Assembly: GCF_030272615.1 (NCBI RefSeq)
Contig: NC_081405.1
Span: 474,390,008 to 474,454,007, forward strand
Reading direction: 5' to 3'
Length of the DNA stretch: 64,000 nt
DNA from: Cryptomeria japonica
Taxonomy: Eukaryota; Streptophyta; Pinopsida; Cupressales; Cupressaceae
Below are positions 1 to 10,704 of this stretch, piece by piece (position 1 is the first letter of the stretch; every line of letters starts with the position of its first letter). A program made the translations under genes and the position numbers. The notes below the pieces were generated by a model that searched no databases, was not told the origin of the DNA, and saw only the letters and a program-made list of their open reading frames with translations.

Positions 1-97
1 CAGTTTATATGTGTATGTTATAAAAGGGTAAAATCATATCTTACAGGCAGAACACTGATTCACCCCCCCTTCCTCTCAGTGTTCTTGGAGGCCAACA
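1..97 (+). repeat. 3' end of a Copia LTR cut by the window edge
   Basis: The segment ends with the layout seen at the other Copia LTR ends here: a C-rich run (TTCACCCCCC) followed by CTCTCAGT and a terminal CCAACA at 92-97. The C-rich loop is flanked by a perfect 9-bp inverted repeat (50-58 with 76-84). A TATAAAAG-like word lies at 20-27. No PBS follows, so this is the right end of a 3' LTR or a solo LTR. The family cannot be fixed from 97 bases. Confidence 0.6.
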
Positions 98-680
98 AAA
101 GATTTAGTTTTATCACTAATTAATTTTAATATTGATAATTTAATCAATTTTATTATACGTATGCATGTGTCTATTAATAATGATACTTTTTATTGTATCA
201 AAATTATATAACCTACCACAACTTAAAATTGAATAATCCAGCTTCTTTGATGATGAGCATTAAATAAAAAATTGAAAAAAAATATCTCTTTATATTTTGT
301 TAAAAACAATTATTTAATAGATTGTAGTGTATAAAATTGTTATTGATTTTAAAAGAAATTAAAAATGGTATTCTTCATCATGATCAATTATATAAAAAGA
401 TTTGATTTTACATTGATAATATAATTAAATCTTTCATATATATATTTGTAAATGACTTTTACTTGATATTATTTTGACTAAAATTTGACTATGTTTGTAA
501 GTGACTTGGTTATTAATATTTGTTATAAATCTTTCTTAACGTCATTTTCTAAGTATCGTTTGTTTCTACATGCATGGCTATCTAGAAGGTCTACCATTCT
601 TTTTAAAATGGAATATCTCTCTTACCTAATTTTTTTAAAATATAGGTAAGCTAGTTATTATATCGATAATTAAAATAAAA
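98..680. other. AT-rich stretch without recognisable gene
   Basis: I see no coding region, RNA gene or clear repeat. The sequence is very AT-rich with many TTATT and AAATT words and looks like decayed intergenic DNA. Confidence 0.5.
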
Positions 681-952
681 TTTTAACTTAGCCCGCATGG
701 GTAGGTGAGTTGGCTTGGGCGGTGGGTTTGCTCCCCATCGGTCTCGAGTTCAACTCCCTCCCAGATTTAAGAGGGAGGACTGGTTGCAGAATCTGGATTC
801 TCCCCCTAGGGGACTAGTTTCACCTCAATTCACCCCTTCCTGACCCCAACTTGGCAATAAAGTAAGCCCAAGGTAAGGCGGGTTGGGTTGATGGACTGGG
901 TCGCAAGGATACCCATAGCGTATCAAAAATAAAAATAATTTTTTTTAACTTA
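681..952 (+). mobile_element. tRNA-derived SINE (family 1) with target-site duplication
   Basis: A perfect 10-bp direct repeat TTTTAACTTA (681-690 and 943-952) brackets a body of about 250 bp. The body starts with a tRNA-like promoter: an A-box-like TAGGTGAGTTGGC at 702-714 and a B-box AGTTCAACTCC at 747-757, spaced as in a tRNA gene. The right end is A-rich just before the second repeat copy. The rest is GC-rich compared with its flanks. Position, promoter boxes and repeat together support a SINE; I cannot name the family. It ends 8 bp before the Gypsy element G. Confidence 0.8.
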
Positions 953-960
953 ATGAAAAA

Positions 961-2293
961 TGTAGACACCTAAAAAATGTCTCATTAATCGCACATTAAT
1001 TATTCATCTTATTAATTAAAGTAATTATTTAATTATTTAATTAATTTAATCGTATTCTTCTAAACTGAATCAATCATCACCTATCACATTACTAATTATA
1101 CAATTTTCACTTCTTAATCAATCCATCATTTAACCCTATTCCAAATATTAATTATTTAATTAATTATGTTTTATTTCCTTAATTAATTAAATTTTATTAT
1201 TTAATTAATTTCATTTTTAATGGTCTTTGGACATGTAGTGTTGTGGTTAAAGCACTTTGTTGGTGAAGCGCCCACCAAGGTTCAAATCCGTGATGGGCCA
1301 CTGTACTCACAAGGCCTTGTGCCTTCGCTGGGTCGTTGTGCTCGCGGATTTGAACAAGTGAAGTGTGGGGATGAGCTCCCACGTTTGTGGCCTCACTAAT
1401 TCATAGCTCCAGGTCAAAAGCATTCATGTGGAGCCGGAGGGCATGTCGTGCCAACGTCACCAGTCACATTAAAAAGTTTACCAGGCATAGTTTTAAAAAA
1501 ATAAAAAAATCATTTTTAATGATTAAATAATTTCATTTAAACTATTTAATTAATTCATTCATTCTCCCAAATTCATATGTAACCAAATTCTAACTAATTC
1601 CATTTCTCCCAAATTCAAATTTAACCAAATTCTAATTTCATCCCATTTCAATAAATTTCATGTGCATTTCAACATTCAAAAATCATGAAATTGAATTTCA
1701 ACTCAAAGTCTTACACCACATGTTGAAAATCATGACTGGTTGATCAAATCAATTAACTAATTAGTTAACTAAGCTAACTCTCCAATCTCCCCTTTTCACT
1801 CCCAATCACCTTTTCTGACTAATCAATCTAATCAGTCTTCTCCTCAATTAATTGAGTTATGTCCAATCAATTGAGTTATCTCTCCAATCAATCCACTTAA
1901 CAGATCAATCAAAATGAGTTGACTAATCAATCAAATCAGTCTAACTATCAATCAACACTCCAGTTCAATATTTCACCCTATCTATCTCAAAAATCTATAA
2001 ATTCAACCTCTTTTCTTCATTTCAATCGAATCATGAACTTCAAAATCTTTGTGCCACTTGCAGGTTTATCAATGCGATATTTGAGAGCCACCATACCATA
2101 GAGATGAGAAGAACAATGAAAGATACAATGTAATTGAGGGGGTTTTCCAATTATTAATTGTTTAATTTCTTCATTTATGTATTAATTTCATTGCTTTATG
2201 TTTAGAACTAGCTTAATTGGTTAAGGGATTTCGTGATTGTTTCTTATTTCCTAATTAGCTATGGTTTCTAATATGATTTTAAGCATGAAAACA
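961..2293 (+). repeat. 5' LTR of Gypsy element G
   Basis: It aligns along its length with 42349-43372: same start TGTAGACACC, same TATA-like CTATAAAT (1995-2002 against 43073-43080), and the same end around GCATGAAAA. It is about 300 bp longer than its partner because of a SINE at 1223-1509. Without the SINE the two LTRs are about 1033 and 1024 bp. Scattered substitutions and small indels separate them, so the insertion is not recent. Confidence 0.9.
1211..1521 (+). mobile_element. tRNA-derived SINE (family 2) inside the LTR of G
   Basis: The 3' LTR of G lacks this block, so the empty site is visible in the same window. The insertion is bracketed by a perfect 12-bp repeat TCATTTTTAATG (1211-1222 and 1510-1521). 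It starts with a tRNA-like promoter: A-box region TAGTGTTGTGGTTAAAGC at 1236-1253 and a strong B-box GGTTCAAATCC at 1279-1289. It ends in an A-rich run. Its body does not resemble the SINE at 681-952, so two families are present. Polarity is plus, matching G. Confidence 0.88.
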
Positions 2294-2294
2294 T

Positions 2295-2312
2295 TGGTGA
2301 ACCTGGCGTGAA
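2295..2312 (+). other. Primer-binding site of element G
   Basis: TTGGTGAACCTGGCGTGA starts right after the LTR end, where a Gypsy PBS must lie. Element F has a related site after its LTR (TTTTGGTGAACCC at 55412). I did not assign the priming tRNA. Confidence 0.6.
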
Positions 2313-3288
2313 CAACAACTTTTCTAACCTTCTGGTGTGACTTTTTGTGTTTTGTAGGATCTATATAGATGCACAAGAAAACGCTACACATTTGATTACA
2401 CAGTAATCTACAATTGCTCACAACGCTATGCAACTGTCTACACAGAAATTCACAATTGCAAATACTTTGATTCGCAATCGCCTTGATCTATCATTTTTCT
2501 AATTTCTTTTGTCATTTTGTTTTCCAATATGATTTCACAGTTAACCCATCATTCTTTTTTAATTCTAGAAAATGTTGTTTCTCTACATAAAATGCATCTA
2601 ATATGATGGCAGAGAAGGTAAGATTCAAAATTTAGATGCAAGGAAGAGATCAGAAGATAGAAGATAATAGAGAGCTCATCGATGAATTCTCAGAGAAAAA
2701 AAAAGACTCCAAAACCTAGAAGAATTGGCTACTCTATCTGAATACTATCATCTTGTACATAAATACCTGGAGAAATTTGACATATTCGACGAGAACGAGG
2801 TCATGGGAAATACCATTATGGATGAAGCCTCTATCTTTTAAATTCTTAGTCTGTCTTTTAAATTGCCTTATAATGGATTCACATTCACTCTGATAGCGCA
2901 CCATATCCAAGATGACAGTAATTCACATCTAAGCAAATAGAAATTCACAATTGAGCAGACAGAAATTTGCAATCGCCTAGATGGTGAATCGAATTGGTTG
3001 AATGATGTCGGAAATTTTTTGTTCTGTCTTTTCTCAGTTCCTTTCTAATCTTCTGGTATTTTTCATGTTCTATTTTTAATAGACAGTGAAGCAGATTTTT
3101 GTAACCCAAGGAAGAATTTAGGCTTGTAAGCCACAATATACAATAATGCTTTAATGGATTTTGCAGGTACCGGTAGACCTAGATTAGCACACATTTCCTT
3201 TGGTGTTATCTAAAATAAAAAAGATAAATCTTCTTTATTGCAAATCATTGAGGTTAAAACAAACATTCATCATTGCTAGGTGGGATTA
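2313..3288 (+). other. Leader region of element G, first part
   Basis: This lies between PBS and gag. It is a long non-conserved leader, as usual for Tat/Ogre elements. A short open stretch around 2710-2840 reads like part of a protein (LATLSEYYHLVHKYLEKFD) but has stops on both sides. Ogre elements often carry an extra ORF here; I cannot show that this is one. The words ATTCACAATTG (2448) and ATTCGCAATCG (2470) recur in antisense in the PMD intron. Confidence 0.4.
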
Positions 3289-4691
3289 AAAAGTGTTGGC
3301 ATTGCCTGAAGATTGCATTGGAGAAGTATAGTGTTGTCATTGATGTCAATTGCAACTGGTAATAATGCAGGACAACAACTAGTAGTAAAGCAGTGAAGGC
3401 AACTGGTATTTTTATTGAAGCAGAGTGATCAACCGGTAACCCTAACTAGTTGATATGCAGAACCATAACTGATGGAGCTTGGAGAATCGGTTATGATGAT
3501 CTATGACCGAATGATGATCGGAGATGAAGAGGCCACGTAAGCATGTTGCATGTGATGAGTTTTGAAGTGGATTTGGTGGGTAAGAGATAACTGTTTATCT
3601 TGGGAATGATCAAATTCGTAGTATGAAGTGATAACTGCATGATGAGTTACAGGATTCAAAGTGAGGTGATCTAGGAACAGTTGTAGATGCCTAGAAGAAT
3701 GTAATATTGATTGTATGTAATCCAACGGTCAATATTGAACCGATATATTTGTAATCTCTATGAGCTTTGTCGGTTTTGTGTTGTGTTACTAACCTAATGT
3801 ATTTTCTTATAAGTTCGATGATTTGATTCAATGAGGTGTTGGCAAATTTAGCTAGGTGTGATAGTGATTGTTGTCAAACCAAAAGGTGTGTCTACAAAAT
3901 GTTGTGAAGGTAGATAGGAGCAGAAAAGGATCTGATTAAGCAAGGTAGTGCTATTACCAGATCAACAAAGAACCTATTGTTCTCTAACCATTACAACAAT
4001 TAAATCCCCTAACCGAGTAAGTTTTAACAGGCTTGTTGTTGAAATCCTCTAACCAGTTGATTCATTAGCTTGGATTTGAAATCCTCCATCGAGGTTACCT
4101 TTAACAGGGTATTATCTTTAACAGGGTATTGTAGTCAATCCCTTAACCAAGTGGTCCTTAACTGGATCTGTTCCTAACATGACATTATTGTAAAAGCTTC
4201 TAACAAGGCTTGGCTCTTAATAGGGTGAACTTCAAAAGAGTTCATAATACTTGTGGGTATTCATCCCCACTGTGGTTTTTCCCATTTGGGTTTCCACGTG
4301 AAAAATCATTGTTTCAAGTGGTGAATGATTTTGTGGATGTGTTTTTGATATAGTTGATTTGAATCTCTGGTAAATATACATAGATATGTTTAGATGACCG
4401 GAAATAATCTGAAGTGTGCTATTACTGATATTAGTCAAGTGGTTTAATGTTTTGGTTAAAAGGTATTTGAGTTTCAAATCTGTTACATTGTATCATTGAT
4501 GTTTGGGTCAACTAGTAAAGTTTGACAGTGTAGTTGTAGTTTTGATACAGTGACTAAATCGGTTAGTTTAGCAAGTTGTTTATGAGCTGGAATTAAGTTT
4601 GGTGAAATTTTAGATTATTTTCTATCTACTAATTCACCCCCACTCTCAGTAGTTGACCAGATCCTTATAGTTTCATAATATTATCAAAAAG
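3289..4691 (+). mobile_element. Solo Copia LTR, family III, in the leader of G
   Basis: The LTR spans 3294-4686, from TGTTGGCATTGC to ATTATCA, and is flanked by perfect AAAAG copies at 3289-3293 and 4687-4691. There is no internal region, so it formed by LTR-LTR recombination. It carries the three blocks shared by all Copia LTRs here: TTGTCATTGATGTCAA at 3334-3349, the U-rich hairpin at 4271-4298, and the C-rich hairpin at 4626-4652. Related LTRs lie at 49528-50631 and, in reverse, 47057-48103. Confidence 0.88.
4271..4298 (+). promoter_or_regulatory. ENE-like hairpin in a family III LTR
   Basis: TGTGG pairs with CCACG and CCC pairs with GGG. Between these helices lie five T on the left arm and three T on the right, giving a U-rich internal loop in RNA. 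The same fold recurs in every Copia LTR of the window. Confidence 0.5.
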
Positions 4692-6020
4692 AACATCATG
4701 CATGTTGGAGAAACATCTCCAAATAACTTTTAGACAACATTGCAATGGACAATTAAAAAGAACGATCTTGTCTTCTATGTCTCCAAGGTGATAGGCATAT
4801 GCTCTCCCCTTAATTGGGTGACCAAAAAGTTAGACTTGCTATTTATGTTATTTTTCTTTTATTGCAATTAGGCTAAAACCTTTAGTAGAACTGTCCTCCC
4901 AAGAACCCCATAAGGTCGGTGAGAGGGGAACAACCTAAGTGGGGAACGGCTAAAGCCATGTAATCCAACCCACTATAATCAAATGTGGATGTGATGAAAA
5001 TCATGTCCAACTATAGTTTTGCATTAATAGCCTTCCCCCAGTATCCTTGAGATGAGAAAAGCCTTTGTTCTAAAGGTCAGGAAGCCTCCTCAAGGAGTTT
5101 ATCTTTGATGCACTGAACCAAACCCTTTCTATGAACCTTAAGCATAGAAGCCAAAACGAGTCAGTAACCAAACATTTATAATATCACAATCAAAGGGTGG
5201 GGAAGAATATGCCCCTAAGACACTCACCATACATCTCCCAATAAAATGATCCAATAGAGAAGAAATTACCTTTGGTTCAACTTCTGGCAAAAGGCAAAAA
5301 ATTGGGTTGTACCTTAGGACGTGACAGGGTTGTTTGAGTTGAAGGAGTATCAAGATGTGGGTTGTGGTATTATGAATGACCTTTGACACTAGAAGAATCT
5401 GGCTGATTTATTTTTGCTTGGCCAAAAATCTATCGAAAACAATTAGGGTTTGAAAAGATCCTAGAAACAATGGGGATTTGAAAAGATCCTATAAATGACA
5501 TACATTCTTTTGTTTGGATTATATCAAATTGCTTACTATTTTTTATTCATATTTTTCAAGATCAACTATCACACAGTCAAACACCAGTCAATGCACAACC
5601 AAAATCTCAATTGAACACAATCAAGTTTTGTCAACAATAGCCCCACAAGTTAAACAAAATTGTCATTTTCAGAAGGATGGAGAAAAACACGTTATATCTT
5701 GTGATCTTAGGTCTCATTGCATAGTCTTTCCATTTTTCATAGTACATACATAGTCACCATTTCATGTCCTTGTATTACACAAGTCCTCGCACAAGTCATC
5801 ACTTTATACTTTCAAATAAGTTTGTCCAAAGTTGCATTCAAAATAGTCTTTGCATTCACCATTTACATCCTTCTTAAGATCCAGTTTAAGCCTTGTACAT
5901 TCCAATAGCTTGCATTAGATTCCACCTCTATCTTTTTAGTCTTAAATCAATCCTTGCATAGTCTTCACTCGCGTCCATCAGAGTCCATCATCCATAAGGA
6001 GTCTTAATCATATCATTTGC
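4692..6020 (+). other. Leader region of element G, second part
   Basis: This continues the leader after the solo LTR. It is AT-rich with no convincing ORF; several 60-80-codon open stretches show no family resemblance. Repeated words such as GTCTTTGCATTC and TTGCATAGTC occur between 5700 and 5970 but do not form a clean tandem array. Confidence 0.4.
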
Positions 6021-6292
6021 ATGGGTTTACTAGGTAATGGAGAATTCCCTTTTGAACAATCCAACCTTGGACCAGATGATGATCAATTAGAAATATATGA
6101 TAGTTTGGATAACCTTTCTTAGGAGGTGAGAATTTATCTTCCTTGGTACGAATAAGTCAAATTTTTTATAGACAATGAAATCTGAAAATCAGTCTGAATT
6201 GAGAGGCAAGCCGCACAAGAAATTGCTCGACAACGAGAACAAGAAATTGTTCGACAACTACTTGAAAGGCTTACCTTAGAAGAACAAATTCT
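6021..6292 (+). pseudogene. gag: Start of Gypsy gag region of element G (interrupted)
   Basis: An ATG at 6021 opens a short reading frame (MGLLGNGEFPFEQ) with a stop after about 33 codons. A stretch rich in Q, E, R and L follows (ARQREQEIVRQLLERLTLEE), typical of the helical N-terminal part of Tat gag. At 6292 it is cut by Copia A; the matching continuation starts at 22417. It is a decayed coding segment, recognised mainly by position. Confidence 0.45.
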
Positions 6293-7740
6293 TGTTGGCA
6301 TTTTGACATTTAGTTGTCATTGATGTCAACCGACATGATGGATACTCACATAAGGGTGAGCATAAAGAGTGAAGATGTGCTACCGATTTACTGTGTGTTA
6401 GCAGTTAACAGGAGAAAAAACCTCGATTGGCAAAGGGATGTACCGGTATGTGTTTGTCGGACCGACTGTGTGTTGGTGGGCCATGTCTTGATCATTGTGA
6501 TGCCATGTGGGGAAGAGGGGGCAAACATGCTAGGTTGGTGAAGCCTCATCGACAAGGTCGATGAAACAGATAATTGCCATTAATGAAGGATCCACAAATC
6601 ATAGGATTGTATCTGACCATTCTGGCTCGAGGAAGAAACAATGATAGAGGAAGATCAAGGAGTAGTTGGTGCCTGCATCAATGCAAAGGTAATCCGATTC
6701 AGGAAGACCTCAAAAAGGAAACAGCTAAAGCATTTTATGTGTCAATGGATTTCAAGGGTGGAGATCTTATTCGAGATTGCTATTTCTAGCAAATATGCAT
6801 TGGACAATGGAAACCATGTACAAATGCATCCTTAAAGGACAATTAATCGATCGAAGACACGTTGGATTGGATCTCATGAAGATTGTATTGAGAAGAGGAA
6901 ACTCTAACCGCTTCGGAGTTTGAATTGCTTTTTGGCGAGAAATCATTGTATAAGAAATGAGAGCTCAAGACAGAATGTGTTGATGCTGTGAAAAAGGTGA
7001 AGAGTAGAGAGAGTGAGCAAGGAGAAGGATTACCAGCCAGAGGAAGAGTTCTAAGAAAGTTATAGTGTGTGTGAGCAATCATGAGAGGATTCTACCAGCA
7101 GAACTATAGTCTTGTAGTTGAGCCTAACTGACAAGGTGTGGCAGAGAAGGCAGCATCCACGTGTGACATAGTGTGTTGAGAGACTTTGTGAGAGAGGGAG
7201 AGAAAGGTAAATGAGGCTGAGAATCAAAGACAGAAATCTCACAACTGACAGTGTGAGATTCACTAGAGGAGAAAAGACTGTAAACTGGTAGAGAGTTATT
7301 TGATCAAAGAGTTGCAGAATTCATTTGCAAAAAGAAGCCTTAATTGTATTCAAATAGTATTTCAATATACATCACCAAGTTGAAGCTTGGTGTAGGGGTT
7401 GGTGCTCCTTGGGTCAGTGCCCTAAAAGTACAGGGGTTGGTGCTCCTTGGGTTGGTGCCCTAAATATTTGTAAGTCAGTGTTTTACCTGTGAGGCTGGAT
7501 TGGAGCAGTAGTCTCCAACAGCTTTTCTCACCGAGTTTTTTCCCATATTGGGTTTTCCTCATAAATCTGGTGTTGTGAGTTATTTTTGTGTGAATGATCT
7601 CTTTGGCCTTCCTTCTTGTATTACCAGCATGATTGTTTAGTAGTTAAGAGAATAACTGATATTCTAAAGTTGGATTAGAAAAAGAAAAAGATCAAGAACC
7701 ACTGATTCACCCCCCTCTAAGTGGTATTCCATGTTCAACA
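6293..7740 (+). repeat. 5' LTR of Copia A
   Basis: It runs from TGTTGG to CAACA. It contains TTGTCATTGATGTCAA at 6314-6329, the U-rich hairpin at 7532-7561, and the C-rich hairpin near 7698-7725. A 38-bp tandem pair (7394 and 7432, AGGGGTTGGTGCTCCTTGGG core) is also present in the 3' LTR but is single in Copia B, so A and B are subfamilies. Confidence 0.92.
7532..7561 (+). promoter_or_regulatory. ENE-like hairpin in Copia A 5' LTR
   Basis: CGAG, six T, CCC, ATATT, GGG, four T, then CCTC. The outer helix is GAG with CTC and the inner one is CCC with GGG. The 3' LTR copy (22207-22236) keeps a fuller outer helix, CGAGG with CCTTG, with one G-U pair. Confidence 0.5.
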
Positions 7741-7742
7741 AT

Positions 7743-7754
7743 TGGTATCAGAGC
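7743..7754 (+). other. Copia A primer-binding site (tRNA-iMet)
   Basis: TGGTATCAGAGC starts two bases after the LTR end. It is the standard plant Copia PBS, complementary to the 3' end of initiator methionine tRNA. Confidence 0.93.
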
Positions 7755-7806
7755 CTAGGTTCCCAGTTATCTTTAAACCTTGGGTAGTTTCAGGCCTTTG
7801 AACACA

Positions 7807-9990
7807 ATGGAAAGAAGTGAGTCTGCTTCTTCAAAATCCCCCATGTTTGATGGATCCAACTATGCCTTCTAGAGCAGAAGAATGGAGACCTATATTTCCT
7901 CTCTTGGTTTTGATGTGTGGATGTCAGTCAAGAATGGGTATGTGGTTCCTAATGCTACTCCCACTGATCCGGATGCAGAAAAGGAGTGTGAGAATAATGC
8001 AAAGGCAAAACATGCTATCTTCAATGGACTGTCTGATAATGAATTTGTCAAAGTCATGCACTGTGTTTCAGCAAAGGAGACATGGGAAAAATTGCAGAGG
8101 TTGTTTGAAGGAGATGCAAAAGTCAAAGAAGCCAAGCTGCAAACACTAAGGGGCCAAATTGAAAGCATAAAAATGAAGGATGATGAAAAGATTGCAGACT
8201 ATCTTCATAGATTTGATGAAACTGTGAACACTATTAGAGGACTCGGAGAAGAGATTGCAAATGAGATTCTTGTCAAGAATATACTTAGATCTCTCACTCC
8301 CAAATATGATACTAAGGTGTCAGCCATAGAAGAAGCCAAGGATCTAAAGACTTTTACAATGGATGAGCTATTTGGCTCTCTAACAGCCTATGAGATGAGA
8401 ACAATCAGTGATAATTCCTCAAGGAAAGAAGCAGCATTCAACATCACTAAAAAGGGCAAAGAAGTTGTCACTCATAAAGAATCCAGTGAAGACTCTGATG
8501 CAGAAGTAGAAAAATTTGTCAAGAAGCTCAAAAGGGGATACAGTCGGTACAAAGGAAAGCTACCACTTAAATCCTTCAACTGTGGGAAGGTAGGACACTT
8601 TGCTGCAAATTGTCCTCACAAAGAAATAGGTGGAGATGAGTCAAGAGAGTTCAGAAGATCTGTTAGCAAAGACAGAGAAAGGAATGACTATTGGCAGGGA
8701 AGGAGAGGCTACCAGAACCAGAACAGTCTATATATCATTGAGGATGACAAAACAGATGACGAAAATGCATCAGAAGATGATTACCATGAGAACGACAGAA
8801 AAGTCAATCTCTTCATCGCACTTGACAAACTAGCTAATGAAGATGAGGAAGAAGAGGATATTGAAGTTGAAGTGGATTTAGAGAGCGAACTTATCAGTGT
8901 GCTTGAAGAATTGAATAAAACAAGAAGAGAACTCAAGAGGGTTAAGCTTGTTGTAGTAGATGAACAAGATCTCTTGAAGCAATCTTGGGATGAGTTTGGT
9001 CAAGTCATATCTGACTTGAAACTACAACTGGAAGAAACTAAAAGGATTTGTGAAGCTACAGCCTCTCATCTGACAAAGAAAGAAAAGGAGCATCAAGAGA
9101 TGGAAGTAGAAATAGTAAATCTAAGAAAGGAGCTTGAAGAAAATAAGGAAGAAATAAAACTAAGGAGCAAATATGAAGGCAGCACTAAGGCCTTAGATAA
9201 GATGTTGAGAAAACAAAAGCAATCCAAAGACACGGGTGGCTTAGGCTTTGAAGAAGGTCAAAGTTCAACCCACAAAGATAAATTTAGCAAAGAAATAATG
9301 TTCACATCCTCAATTAAAGGTGAAGAAAAGAAGACATTCATTGTAGACAAGGATACTGGAAAAAAGACATATGCAGATGTTGTTGGAAATCACCACTCAA
9401 ATCAATATAAAGTAATGAACTAGAAGCCACACTTCTTGTACCAGCATGCAGACCCAAGGAGAAAGGCAATAATTGACCATGAAGGATTCACCAAACTCAA
9501 CGAAATGAAGGGAAGACCCCGACTAAGGCAACCCCATTCAGGACCAAGACAACCTAACTGGTATGTTTCAAACTTTCATGGTTACTATTACCAGTGTAAC
9601 AAATTTGGGCACAGAATAGCTGACTGTAGATTAATCAATAAGCCCTTTATGTGTTAAGAAAGTAGAAATCCATTTAATGCGTTCCGCGATATGAATATTG
9701 TCTGTTATCAGTGCAATGGATATGGTCATAAGAGTTTTGATTGTAGGAAGAATAAACTAGTACCCTACAATAATTTAAAGGATGTCCCCTTAAATGAAAA
9801 TATAAAATGCTATAACTGTCAAGAATTTGGACACATAGCAAAGTTATGCAAAAACAGGAAGATCAAGCAGATGAAGGCAAATCTGGATCAAGAGCTGGTA
9901 ACTGAACCTGAGCTCAATATAGCAGCCGACAAGAAGAAGGAAATCAAACCAATTTGGGTTGAGAAAGAAAAGGAAAAGGCAAAATCAAGT
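7807..9990 (+). pseudogene. gag: Copia A gag with coiled coil and four zinc knuckles
   Basis: The ATG at 7807 opens one frame that stays open through gag except for stops at 7870, 9421 and 9655. The N-terminal half is the Copia capsid-like domain (METYISSLGF, LTPKYDTKVSAIEEAKDLKT). Four CX2CX4HX4C knuckle positions follow: near 8578 (NCGKVGHFAANC, first Cys lost), near 9595 (QCNKFGHRIADC, first Cys lost), near 9702 (CYQCNGYGHKSFDC, intact) and near 9810 (CYNCQEFGHIAKLC, intact). Between knuckles 1 and 2 lies an acidic stretch and a long coiled coil (8840-9200) ending in SKDTGGLGFEEGQSS, a Sirevirus gag hallmark. Copia B has the same layout, so four knuckles are a family trait. The stops at 7870 and 9421 replace Trp codons still present in B. 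Confidence 0.88.
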
Positions 9991-10704
9991 CTCATAGTAC
10001 AGACTGCCTTGCATGCTGAAAGGAAAAATCTATGGGTGGTAGATAGTGGTTGTTCAAACCATATGATTGGTGACAAAAATAAATTACTTAAACTTGAAGA
10101 CTGGAATGGTGGATCAGTAAGGTTTGGAGACAATTCCTCCATCAAAATAAAGGGAAAAGGAATGCTAAACATTGATGGAAAACTGAAGGCACATGATGTA
10201 TACTATGTGGAAGGGATAAAGCATAATCTGCTAAGTGTGAGTCGGATGTGTGACTAAGGTTACAAATTCACCTTTGACTCAACTAGTAGTCAAATAAAGA
10301 AAGACAATACCAGTAAAGTTGTGGTAGAAGGAAAGACAATAGATGGAAATGTTTATAATCTGAAGGAATGTTATGAGTCCCAATGTATGTTGGGACAAGT
10401 ACATGAAAGTTACCTTTGCAACAGAAGATTAGGCCACAAATTTTTATAGCTTAGTTGCAATAAGAAAAAAGAGGTGTGTGAGGAATATTCCACCCATCAT
10501 CAAGTCAATAAACATATTTTCTGATGAATGTGTAAAAGGTAAGAAAACTAAAGTGAGTTTCAGGACAAAGGAGCACAACACCTCAAGACCACTTGAAATT
10601 GTGCATACAGATTTGTGTGGTCCAACTCGAACAAGAGCACTTGCTAGTGAAATATAATTTATGCTCTTCATTAATGACTACTCAAGAATGACATGGGTCG
10701 CCTT
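9991..10704 (+). pseudogene. pol: Copia A protease and N-terminal integrase
   Basis: In the same frame as gag, VVDSGCSNHM near 10038 is the Copia aspartic protease active site (DSG). VYYVEGIKHNLLSVS and the GAG-pre-integrase region follow. A TAA at 10255 replaces a Lys codon found in Copia B. The HKRLGH zinc region is damaged (NRRLGHK, then a frameshift near 10440). Integrase starts with EIVHTDLCGPT, holding the first catalytic Asp, and is cut at 10704 by Copia B. Confidence 0.82.

Noticed and set aside
1236-1289. tRNA-gene-like promoter boxes
   Set aside because: The segment does not fold into a full tRNA cloverleaf and is bracketed by target duplications, so it is a SINE head and not a tRNA gene.
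6314-6541. Open frames within the Copia LTRs (also 11122-11626, 21455-21926, 58565-58963)
   Set aside because: They lie inside LTRs, recur in inverted copies with different frames and show no protein family features.
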